Part shown: piece after piece, positions 12,183 through 23,900 of the stretch
Layout of the letters: each line of letters begins with the position of its first letter
Numbering within the stretch: the first letter of the stretch is position 1
Assembly: GCF_907165205.1 (NCBI RefSeq)
Contig: NC_058194.1
Location: 7,086,730 to 7,150,729 of the forward strand
Length of the DNA: 64,000 nt
Source of the DNA: Coccinella septempunctata
Taxonomy: Eukaryota; Arthropoda; Insecta; Coleoptera; Coccinellidae
Reading direction: 5' to 3'
The notes under the pieces: generated by a model
Seen by the model: the letters and a program-made list of their open reading frames with translations, nothing else
Databases searched by the model: none
Told to the model about the DNA's origin: nothing
Translations under genes and position numbers: made by a program

Positions 12183-14100
12183 CAGGGTGGTTCAGATCAT
12201 AACCAAGAAATTTTAACCACGTATTCTACATCAAAAATAAGCTCTAGTTTGTCATATAAACATATGTCGAGAAATGTTTCCTCTCCGAGATACGGGGTGT
12301 TAAAATTATAGAAAAAAAAAAGTTTTTTATTAATAACTTTCACACTGCCTGAAATATTTTTATGAAATTTGAGACATAGGTTTTGAGCGTCAAGGAGCAC
12401 TTTCTGCATAATATCATTTCTTTTCTTTTCTACCAGTGGCCTCCGTACTGCAGCGAGACTGAATATTTTCAGATAAAAAAATGATACGCCACTGGTTTTT
12501 CCGACAATGAAAATTACTTTTCAAATCCTTATTTAATTTGGAACAAATTCGGTTTCTTGACTTTTTGCTGAGCGAGGCACCGTTTCCGGTTAAAAAAATA
12601 AAACACATTCTCATGCATGAAGAAATCGCAAAAATTTGATATAGCAATAGAAAGGTTACTACGGTTTTGTAGCAATTTTCTAAGATTAGATAAATTCAAC
12701 ACACACCCAACTACTATTTTTAGGGTAGATTATTCTGATTAAAAAACTTAAATGACAGTTTTGGTTTCCAATTACTCGTTTCAATACAAGCATAACCATA
12801 AAAGACTGTAATTTCTTTATTGTGGAAAGCAAAGTGTGCAATGGAGGATACTTCATGAATTTGATGGGAATCCAACAACAAGCAGTCGAATAGCAGCTCG
12901 CACACTTCGATTTTCTATGTCAAAAATTCTTGCAACCCGTTCAAGGTTTACGAGAAGGTGATGAACAGCGAAGGTTATTTTTTTGCCAATGGATTCTTTG
13001 TTCAATTGAGCAGAATAGAGACTTTTTAAATATAATATAATAATATAATGGACTGATGAATCGTGTTTCAGCCGTCGGGGCATGGTAAACTTTCATAACC
13101 AGCATGTATGGGCCCACGAAAATCCACATCCCATTCGATCAAGAAATTTCCAAATAGAATTTAGTGTTAATGTTTGGCTTGGAGTTTATTATAATCAACT
13201 ATTTGGACCCTATTTCTTACCAGAACGAGTTAGTGGTGAAAATTTTTTACAATTTCTAATGGCAGAGCTTGCAAATATGTGGGAAAATATTCCAGTAGAA
13301 TCAAGGTTAGCGGCTTGGTTTCAACTTGACGGTTGTCCAGCCCACTTTCATAGAAATGTGAGGAACTGGTTGGATAATAATTTTCCAGAAAGGTGGATCG
13401 GACGTAATGGGCCAGTCAGTTGGCCTCCACGGAGCCCCGATATTACCCCTTTGGACTACTTCGTATGGGGGTTTTTGAAAGAAATCGTATATATGACTTC
13501 TGTGAACTCAAGGGAAAAACTTATTGGCCGTATTTAAAATGCTTGCGACGAATTAAGAAACCGAAATTAAGCTGCTGCTGTCGGATCTATTAGACGTCGA
13601 TGTGAATTATGTGTTCAGCAAAATGGGTCATACTTCGAACATCTTTAAGTTTGGCGATTTCTTTATGCATGAGAGTGTGTTTTATTTTTTTAACCGGAAA
13701 CGGTGCCTCGCTCAGAGAAAAGTCAGGAAACCGAATCTGCTCCAAATTAAATAAGGATTTGAAAAGTAATTTTCATTGTCGGAAAAACCAGTGGCGTATC
13801 ATTTTTTCATCTGAAAATATTCAGTCTCGCTGCAGTACGGAGGCCACTGGTAGAATAGACAAAAAATGATATTATGCAAAAAGTGCTCCTTGACGCTCAA
13901 AAGCTATGTCTCAAATTTCATAAAAATATTTCAAGCAGTGTGAAAGTTATTAATAAAAAACATTTTTTTTTCTATAATTTTAACACCCCGTATCTCGAAG
14001 AGGAAACATTTCTCGACATATGTTCATACGACAAACTAGGGCTTATTTTTGATGTAGAATACGTGGTTAGAATTTCTTGGTTATGATCTGAACCACCCTG
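12183..14100 (+). mobile_element. Mariner-like DNA transposon, copy 2
   Basis: Duplicate of the element at 1591-3499, with TA on both sides and the same CAGGGTGGTTCAG termini and long inverted repeats. At 1,918 bp it is 9 bp longer than copy 1, mostly from expansion of an AT-rich tract. Confidence 0.85.
12838..13648 (+). pseudogene. Mariner-like (DD36D) transposase pseudogene, copy 2
   Basis: Duplicate of the pseudogene at 2245-3047. The same helix-turn-helix remnant, early frameshift and three-aspartate catalytic core are present; the open catalytic part is 13082-13537. The AT-rich tract before the first catalytic Asp codon has grown, changing the frame and adding stop codons, so this copy is more damaged there. 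The catalytic half is otherwise identical at the protein level to copy 1, showing the duplication is recent. Confidence 0.85.
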
Positions 14101-14390
14101 TATTTGACAGCGTCTGTTTCGAAATAGCGACCACCCCTGTTGGCAGACGCTTACGATTTCAATTCAGTTAAGATCCTAGACCATTTTGACACAACATTCA
14201 TCTTGGTTACTATCAGGAAGTTGCAATCGATTTTTTCTCATCTTTTCAATTTTTTTTTATCCCATCAGGCGACCACTCACGCCCGGCAGACGGGCGGTTT
14301 CAAGTTTTGGTAATAAAGTTGAACCAAAGTGCCAAACCAAATCTTTGGTAACTTATGAGGTAGTTGTTTTTGCTGCCAGCTCTCGGACTA

Positions 14391-14802
14391 AAAGTTTTCG
14401 AAATGAAATGCATATGTTGAATTTCAGTACGATAGTTCTGATGGGAATTGAGATTTCAGTTGTCTATTCGGCAAAGTGTGATATCAATTCCTCAAAAGCT
14501 GTTGAACCAATTCGACCCAAATCTTGAAACTGCACATAGTTTTCGAATTTAGATGCACATGTTGAATTTCAGATCGATAGTTCTGATAGGAATGAAGATT
14601 TCAGTAGTCGATTCGGCAAAATATTATTTCAATTCCTAAGGAACTTTTGGATCAATTCGAACCAAATCTTGAAACTGCACATAGTTTTCGGATTGAGATG
14701 CAAATGTTGAATTTCAGTTCGATAGTTTAGATAGGAATTGAGATTTCAGTGGTCAATTCGGCAAAGTGTGATATCAATTCCTCGAAAACTGTTGGATCAA
14801 TC
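14391..14802 (+). repeat. 145-bp satellite, forward block 7
   Basis: Almost three forward monomers, one more than in the corresponding block 3790-4055. It ends at the same GGATCAAT/CTCAATCCG inversion junction. Confidence 0.9.
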
Positions 14803-17800
14803 TCAATCCGAAAACTTTGTGCAGTTTCAAGATTTGGTTCGAATTGATCCGATAGTTCCTTAGGAATTGAAATGATATTTTGTCGAATAGACTTCTGAAA
14901 TCTCCATTCCTATTAGAACTATCGATATGAAATTCAACATGTGCATCTCATTTCGAAAACTATGTGCAGTTTAAAGATTAGGTTCGAATTGATCCAACAG
15001 GTTTTGAGGAATTCATATCACACTTTGCCGAATAGACCACTGAAATCTCAATTCCTATCTGAACTATCGAACTGAAATTCAACATGTGCATCTCAATCCG
15101 AAAACTATGTGCAGTTTCAAGATTTGGTTCGAATTGAATCAACAGTTTTCGAGGAATTGATATCACACTTTGCCGAATTGACCACTGAAATCTCAATTCC
15201 TATCTGAACTATCGAACTGAAATTCAACATGTGCATCTCAATCCGAAAACTACGTGCAGTTTCAAGATTTGGTTCGAATTGATCCAATAGTTCCTTAGGA
15301 ATTGATATCACACTTTGCCGAATTGACCACTGAAATCTCAATTCCTATCTGAACTATCGAACTGAAATTCAACATGTGCATCTCAATTCGAAAACTATGT
15401 GCAGTTTCAAAATTTGGTTCGAATCGATCCAATAGTTCCTTAGGAATTGAAATAATATTTTGCCGAATCGACTACTGAAATCTTCATTCCTTTCAGAACT
15501 ATCGAACTGAAATTCAACATGTGCATCTCAATCCGAAAACTATGTGCAGTTTCAAGATTTGGTTCGAATTGATCCAATAGTTCCTTAGGAATTGATATCA
15601 CACTTTGCCGAATAGACCACTGAAATCTCAATTCCTATCAGCACTATCGAACTGAAATTCAACATGTGCATTTCAATCCGGAAACTATGTGCAGTTTCAA
15701 GATTTGGTTCGAATTGATCCAACAGTTTTCGAGGAATTGATATCACACTTTGCCGAATTGACCATTGAAATCTCAATTCCTATCTGAACTATCAAACTGA
15801 AATTCAACATGTGCATCTCAATTCGAAAACTATGTGCAGTTTCAGGATTTGGTTCGAATCGATCCAATAGTTCCTTAGGAATTGAAAAGATATTTTGCCG
15901 AATCGACTACTGAAATCTTCATTCCTATCAGAACTATCGATCTGAAATTCAACATGTGGTTCGAATTGATCCAACAGGTTTTGAGGAATTCATATCACAC
16001 TTTGCCGAATAGACCACTGAAATCTCAATTCCTATCTGAACTATCGAATTGAAATTCAACATGTGCATCTCAATCCGAAAACTATGTGCAGTTTCAAGAT
16101 TTGGTTCGAATTGATCCAACAGGTTTTGAGGAATTCATATCACACTTTGCCGAATAGACCACTGAAATCTCAATTCCTATCTGAACTATCGAACTGAAAT
16201 TCAACATGTGCATCTCAATCCGAAAACTATGTGCAGTTCAAGATTTGGTTCGAATTGAATCAACAGTTTTCGAGGAATTGATATCACACTTTGCCGAATT
16301 GACCACTGAAATTTCAATTCCTATCTGAACTATCGAACTGAAATTCAACATGTGCGTCTCAATTCGAAAACTATGTGCAGTTTCAAGATTTGGTTCGAAT
16401 TGATCCAATAGTTCCTTAGGAATTGATATCACACTTTGCCGAATTGACCACTGAAATCTCAATTCCTATCTGAACTATCGAACTGAAATTCAACATGTGC
16501 ATCTCAATTCGAAAACTATGTGCAGTTTCAAGATTTGGTTCGAATCGATCCAATAGTTCCTTAGGAATTGAAACAATATTTTGCCGAATCGACTACTGAA
16601 ATCTTCATTCCTTTCAGAACTATCGATCTGAAATTCAACATGTGCATCTCAATTCGAAAACTATGTGCAGTTAAAAGATTTGGGTCGAATTGGTTCAACA
16701 GTTTTTGAGGAATTTATATCAAACTTTGCCGAATAGACCACTGAAAACTCAATTCCTATCAGCACTATCGAACTGAAATTCAACATGTGCATCCGAATTC
16801 GAAAACTATGTGCAGTTTCAAGATTTGGTTCGAATTGATCCAACAGTTTTCGAGGAATTGATATCACACTTTGCCGAATTGACCATTGAAATCTCAATTC
16901 CTATCTGAACTATCGAACTGAAATTCAACATGTGCATCTCAATTCGAAAACTATGTGCAGTTTCAAGATTTGGTTCGAATCGATCCAATAGTTCCTTAGG
17001 AATTGAAATAATATTTTGCCGAATCGACTACAGAAATCTTCATTCCTTTCAGAACTATCGAACTGAAATTCAACATGTGGTTCGAATTGATCCAACAGGT
17101 TTTGAGGAATTCATATCACACTTTGCCGAATAGACCACTGAAATCTCAATTCCTATCTGAACTATCGAACTGAAATTCAACATGTGCATCTCAATTCGAA
17201 AACTATGTGCAGTTTCAAGATTTGGTTCGAATTGATCCAACAGTTTTTGAGGAATTGATATCACACTTTGCCGAATTGACCACTGAAATCTCAAATCCAA
17301 TCGAACTGAAATTCAACATGTGCATCTCAATTCGGAAACTGTGTACAGTTTCGAGATTTGGGTCGAATTGATCCAAAAGTTCTTTGGGAATTGAAATGAT
17401 ATTTTGCCGAATTGACCACTGAAATCTCAATTCCTATCTGAACTATCGAACTGAAATTCAACATGTGCATCTCAATTCGAAAACTATGTGCAGTTTCAAG
17501 ATTTGGTTCGAATTGATCCAACAGTTTTTGAGGAATTGATATCACACTTTGCCGAATTGACCACTGAAATCTCAAATCCAATCGAACTGAAATTCAACAT
17601 GTGCATCTCAATTCGGAAACTGTGTACAGTTTCGAGATTTGGGTCGAATTGATCCAATAGTTCTTTGGGAATTGAAATGATATTTTGCCGAATTGACCAC
17701 TGAAATCTCAATTCCTATCTGAACTATCGAACTGAAATTCAACATGTGCATCTCAATTCGAAAACTATGTGCAGTTTCAAGATTTGGTTCGAATTGATCC

Positions 17801-19685
17801 AACAGTTTTTGAGGAATTGATATCACACTTTGCCGAATTGACCACTGAAATCTCAAATCCAATCGAACTGAAATTCAACATGTGCATCTCAATTCGGAAA
17901 CTGTGTACAGTTTCGAGATTTGGGTCGAATTGATCCAATAGTTCCTTGGGAATTGAAATGATATTTTGCCGAATTGACCACTGAAATCTCAATTCCTATC
18001 TGAACTATCGAACTGAAATTCAACATGTGCATCTCAATCCGAAAACTATGTGCAGTTTCAAGATTTGGTTCGAATCGATCCAATAGTTCCTTAGGAATTG
18101 AAATAATATTTTGCCGAATCGACTACTGAAATCTTCATTCCTTTCAGAACTATCGATCTGAAATTCAACATGTGCATCTCAATTCGAAAACTATGTGCAG
18201 TTAAAAGATTTGGCTCGAATTGGTTCAACAGTTTTTGAGGAATTTATATCAAACTTTGCCGAATAGACCACTGAAATCTCAATTCCTATCAGCACTATCG
18301 AACTGAAATTCAACATGTGCATCCCAATTCGAAAACTATGTGCAGTTTCAAGATTTGGTTCGAAATGATCCAACAGTTTTCGAGGAATTGATATCACACT
18401 TTGCCGAATTGACCATTGAAATCTCAATTCCTATCTGAACTATCGAACTGAAATTCAACATGTGCATCTCAATTCGAAAACTATGTGCAGTTTCAGGATT
18501 TGGTTCGAATCGATCCAATAGTTCCTTAGGAATTGAAAAGATATTTTGCCGAATCGACTACTGAAATCTTCATTCCTATCAGATCTATCGATCTGAAATT
18601 CAACATGTGGTTCGAATTGATCCAACAGTTTCCGAGGAATTGATATCACACTTTGCCGAATTGACCACTGAAATCTCAATTCCTATCTGAACTATCGAAC
18701 TGATATTCAACATGTGCATCTCAATTCGAAAACTATGTGCAGTTTCAAGATTTGGTTCGAATCGATCCAATAGTTCCTTAGGAATTGAAATGATATTTTG
18801 CCGAACCGACTACTGAAATCTTCATTCCTATCAGAACTATCGATCTGAAATTCAGCATGTGCATCTCAATTCGAAAACTATGTACGTTTTCAAGATTTGG
18901 GTCGAATTGGTTCAACAGTTTTTGAGGAATTGATATCACACTTTGCCGAATAGACCACTGAAATCTCAATTCCTATCTGCACTATCGAACTGAAATTCAA
19001 CATTTGCATCTCAATTCGAAAACTATGGGAATTTTTAAGATTTGGTTCGAATTGATCCAACAGTTTTCGAGGAATTGACATCACACTTTGCCGAATCGAC
19101 AGCTGAAATCTCAATTCCTATCCGAACTATCGAACTGAAATTCAACATGTGCATCTCAATCCGAAAACTATGTGCAGTTTCAAGATTTGGTTCGAATTGA
19201 TCCAATAGTTCCTAAGGAATTGATATCACACTTTGGCGAATTGAACACTGAAATCTCAATTCCTATCTGAACTATAGAACTGAAATTCAACATGTGCATC
19301 TCAATTCGAAAACTATGTGCAGTTTCAAGATTTGGTTCGAATCGATCCAATAGTTCCTTAGGAATTGAAATGATATTATGCCGAATCGACTACTGAAATC
19401 TTCATTCCTATCAGAACTATCGATCTTAAATTCAACATGTGCATCTCAATTCGGAAACTATGTGCAGTTTCAAGATTTGGGTCGAATTGGTTCAACAGTT
19501 TCTGAGGAATTGATATCCCACTTTGCCGAATAGACCACTGAAATCTAAATTCCTATCAGAACTATCGAACTGAAATTCAACATATGCATCTCATTTCGAA
19601 AACTATGTTCAGTTTCAAGATTTGGTTCGAATTGATCCAACAGTTTTCGAGGAATTGATATCACACTCTGCCGAATAGACCACTA
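14803..19685 (-). repeat. 145-bp satellite, reverse block 8
   Basis: About 33 reverse monomers. Several are internally deleted at AACATGTGGTTCG (about 15955, 17076 and 18606), where some 38 bp of the monomer are missing. From about 15117 it forms part of the 6,407-bp tandem unit. Confidence 0.95.
17149..17991 (-). repeat. 281-bp higher-order repeat, three copies
   Basis: Three direct copies of a 281-bp dimer. The dimer is one full 145-bp monomer plus one of 136 bp carrying a small deletion (CTCAAATCCAATCGAACTG). The copies differ by very few bases (for example CCAAAAGTT or CCAATAGTT). Confidence 0.9.
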
Positions 19686-20921
19686 GAGACGAATTTTGGC
19701 GCTAGTGGTTAACTATGGTTAGGTTGTAGTTACTTGGGTAACCACATTTTGGCGATGATAACCATGTAACTATGACGTTTCAATGACGTCACAGGAAGTT
19801 AACCACGTAACTACACGTAACCTTCCTCTTGAGTAGGGTTAAAGAGTATGGTATGTAGTTTAGTGCCATAGATTCTTAACAGAGACGCACAGAACACAAA
19901 TAGTAGACGTTGGGAGCGGGATTCACGATGCACAGAACGCACCCATATAGAAGGGAAACTCTCCTTCTATGAAGTGGGACCTGTTTTCATCGACGGTGGT
20001 TTTTGGAAATAAAAGCGCTCTCTGGATGAGATATTACTTGATGATGATCTTGATACACTTGGCAATATTGAATTTGGATTTTCCAGATGTTTTCCCAGTA
20101 GAAGAAATTATTTCGACAGAATGGACCTCACTTTTTTCAGAAGTTTTCGTTTGACGAAAGAAAACGTGCTCTTTTTTTTGCCATATATGGAGAATTATTT
20201 GGAATTTAATAATTAGTTATATTATACCAAAATAGATATTTCAGGAATAATAGTGTTGCCCCAATAAATCAATTGCTAACTACATTGAGGTTTTATGCTA
20301 GTGCTGATGGTCAGTTGGCTTTTGTTGATAATTTCATAAATGTAGATGTATCGACAGGATGCTGCAGTTTTATTAGCAATTGGTAAATTATATTCCGAAT
20401 TCATTAAAATGACCAAAGATGAGGATATAGTGAAATTCAACAGTCCTTTCACAAGAAGGCTTCTTTTCCTATTCTTAGAGTAATAGGATGTGTTGATGCT
20501 ACTCATATTCGCACTTCAAATTCAAAACACAATACCGAAACTCCAAAAGAAATGTTCAAATTTCCCACCTTGACAACAGAAGTTTAGTCACAAAACCTTG
20601 ACTTCTTTTTCTTTTTAATTTATCTTCTATGATGTGCTTCGTTGAAAATTTGAATTTTCTATGCTGTGAGTGGTGTTGCCAAACCTATCGATGATTAAAG
20701 TAAACAACGATTATGATTCCACGGTGCAAACCGTCAACCGATTAGTTTAACCATGGTTACCAGCGAAACGGTGCAAACAGGCATTATTTTTATCGAAAAC
20801 TAACCAAACAAAACGTACAGCTGACACCTAACAGCTGATGACATAAATGTCATCAGTAACTATGACGTCAGAGATAACCATAACCATAGTTAAGCTGTGG
20901 TTACAGCGCCAAAATTCGCCT
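19686..20921 (+). mobile_element. Decayed PIF/Harbinger-type DNA transposon, copy 1
   Basis: The termini are short inverted repeats built on CGAATTTTGGCGCT (left) and its inverse complement (right). The element sits between satellite flanks reading ACCACTA and TAAATCTC, consistent with a 3-bp TA-rich target duplication. Subterminal regions are rich in GTTAACC/GGTTAAC-like words and contain a TGACGTCA palindrome near each end (19785-19792 and 20863-20870). The middle encodes a Harbinger-like transposase remnant. Confidence 0.75.
20043..20560 (+). pseudogene. Harbinger (HARBI1-like) transposase pseudogene, copy 1
   Basis: An N-terminal transposase fragment recognisable in shifted frames: FDRMDLTFFRSFRLTKENVL, then NSVAPINQLLTTLRFYASA, then VDVSTGC, and VIGCVDATHIR, where D (codon 20495-20497) is the expected first Asp of the DDE nuclease. 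Several stops and frameshifts separate these pieces and the rest of the nuclease domain is missing. The order and spacing fit the PIF/Harbinger family. No functional protein is possible; the short open frame at 19969-20154 is in another frame and is not the transposase. Confidence 0.75.
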
Positions 20922-23900
20922 TAAATCTCAATTCCTATCTGAACTATCGAACTGAAATTCAACATGTGTATCTCAATTCGAAAACTATGTGCAGTTTCAC
21001 GATTTGGTTCGAATCGATCCAATAGTTCCTTAGGAATTGAAAAGATATTTTGCCGAATCGACTACTGAAATCTTCATTCCTATCAGAACTATCGATCTGA
21101 AATTCAACATGTGCATCTCAATTCGAAAACTATGTGCAGTTTCAAGATTTGGTTCGAATTGGTTCAACAGTTTTTGAGGAAATGATATCACACTTTGCCG
21201 AATAGACCACTGAAATCTCAATTCCTATCAGAAATATCGAACTAAAATTCAACATATGCATCTCATTTCGAAAACTATGTGCAGTTTCAAGATTTGGTTC
21301 GAATTGATCCAACAGTTTTCAAGGAATTGATATCACACTTTGCCGAATAGACCACTGAAATCTCAATTCCTATCTGTTTCAAGATTTGGTTCGACTTCAT
21401 CCAATAGTTCCTTAGGAATTGAAATGATATTTTGTCGAATCGACTTCTGAAATCTCCATTCCTATTAGAACTATCGATCTGAAATTCAACATGTGCATCT
21501 CATTTCGAAAACTATGTGCAGTTTCAAGATTTGGTTCGAATTGATATAACAGTTTTTGAGGAATTGATATCACACTTTGCCGAATTGACCACTGAAATCT
21601 CAATTCCTATCTGAACTATCGAACTGAAATTCAACATGTGCATCTCAATCCGAAAACTACGTGCAGTTTCAAGATTTGGTTCGAATTGATCCAATAGTTC
21701 CTTAGGAATTGATATCACACTTTGCCGAATTGACCACTGAAATCTCAATTCCTATCTGAACTATCGAACTGAAATTCAACATGTGCATCTCAATTCGAAA
21801 ACTATGTGCAGTTTCAAAATTTGGTTCGAATCGATCCAATAGTTCCTTAGGAATTGAAATAATATTTTGCCTAATCGACTACTGAAATCTTCATTCCTTT
21901 CAGAACTATCGAACTGAAATTCAACATGTGCATCTCAATCCGAAAACTATGTGCAGTTTCAAGATTTGGTTCGAATTGATCCAATAGTTCCTTAGGAATT
22001 GATATCACACTTTGCCGAATAGACCACTGAAATCTCAATTCCTATCAGCACTATCGAACTGAAATTCAACATGTGCATTTCAATCCGGAAACTATGTGCA
22101 GTTTCAAGATTTGGTTCGAATTGATCCAACAGTTTTCGAGGAATTGATATCACACTTTGCCGAATTGACCATTGAAATCTCAATTCCTATCTGAACTATC
22201 AAACTGAAATTCAACATGTGCATCTCAATTCGAAAACTATGTGCAGTTTCAGGATTTGGTTCGAATCGATCCAATAGTTCCTTAGGAATTGAAAAGATAT
22301 TTTGCCGAATCGACTACTGAAATCTTCATTCCTATCAGAACTATCGATCTGAAATTCAACATGTGGTTCGAATTGATCCAACAGGTTTTGAGGAATTCAT
22401 ATCACACTTTGCCGAATAGACCACTGAAATCTCAATTCCTATCTGAACTATCGAATTGAAATTCAACATGTGCATCTCAATCCGAAAACTATGTGCAGTT
22501 TCAAGATTTGGTTCGAATTGATCCAACAGGTTTTGAGGAATTCATATCACACTTTGCCGAATAGACCACTGAAATCTCAATTCCTATCTGAACTATCGAA
22601 CTGAAATTCAACATGTGCATCTCAATCCGAAAACTATGTGCAGTTCAAGATTTGGTTCGAATTGAATCAACAGTTTTCGAGGAATTGATATCACACTTTG
22701 CCGAATTGACCACTGAAATTTCAATTCCTATCTGAACTATCGAACTGAAATTCAACATGTGCGTCTCAATCCGAAAACTATGTGCAGTTTCAAGATTTGG
22801 TTCGAATTGATCCAATAGTTCCTTAGGAATTGATATCACACTTTGCCGAATTGACCACTGAAATCTCAATTCCTATCTGAACTATCGAACTGAAATTCAA
22901 CATGTGCATCTCAATTCGAAAACTATGTGCAGTTTCAAGATTTGGTTCGAATCGATCCAATAGTTCCTTAGGAATTGAAATAATATTTTGCCGAATCGAC
23001 TACTGAAATCTTCATTCCTTTCAGAACTATCGATCTGAAATTCAACATGTGCATCTCAATTCGAAAACTATGTGCAGTTAAAAGATTTGGGTCGAATTGG
23101 TTCAACAGTTTTTGAGGAATTTATATCAAACTTTGCCGAATAGACCACTGAAAACTCAATTCCTATCAGCACTATCGAACTGAAATTCAACATGTGCATC
23201 CGAATTCGAAAACTATGTGCAGTTTCAAGATTTGGTTCGAATTGATCCAACAGTTTTCGAGGAATTGATATCACACTTTGCCGAATTGACCATTGAAATC
23301 TCAATTCCTATCTGAACTATCGAACTGAAATTCAACATGTGCATCTCAATTCGAAAACTATGTGCAGTTTCAAGATTTGGTTCGAATCGATCCAATAGTT
23401 CCTTAGGAATTGAAATAATATTTTGCCGAATCGACTACAGAAATCTTCATTCCTTTCAGAACTATCGAACTGAAATTCAACATGTGGTTCGAATTGATCC
23501 AACAGGTTTTGAGGAATTCATATCACACTTTGCCGAATAGACCACTGAAATCTCAATTCCTATCTGAACTATCGAACTGAAATTCAACATGTGCATCTCA
23601 ATTCGAAAACTATGTGCAGTTTCAAGATTTGGTTCGAATTGATCCAACAGTTTTTGAGGAATTGATATCACACTTTGCCGAATTGACCACTGAAATCTCA
23701 AATCCAATCGAACTGAAATTCAACATGTGCATCTCAATTCGGAAACTGTGTACAGTTTCGAGATTTGGGTCGAATTGATCCAAAAGTTCTTTGGGAATTG
23801 AAATGATATTTTGCCGAATTGACCACTGAAATCTCAATTCCTATCTGAACTATCGAACTGAAATTCAACATGTGCATCTCAATTCGAAAACTATGTGCAG

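Larger units (their letters stand above)
11893..14390. mobile_element. Palindromic foldback element, copy 2, split by a mariner-like insertion
   Basis: Same structure as at 1301-3789 (TAGTCCGAGAGCTG at both ends in inverted orientation). The satellite flanks are also the same, so this is a segmental duplicate and not an independent insertion. Here the palindrome centre is even more symmetric, GCTGTCAAA/TA/TTTGACAGC. Confidence 0.8.
10594..15691. repeat. Segmental duplication, copy 2 (partner 1-4945)
   Basis: Near-identical copy of 1-4945. Differences seen are a longer AT-rich tract just before the transposase catalytic half (about 13030-13050), a few substitutions, and one additional forward monomer at about 14530-14680. 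Its right part overlaps the start of the 6,407-bp tandem duplication. Confidence 0.9.

Noticed and set aside
19969..20154. 61-codon plus-strand frame inside the Harbinger element as a gene
   Set aside because: It is out of frame with the recognisable transposase segments and has no similarity of its own.
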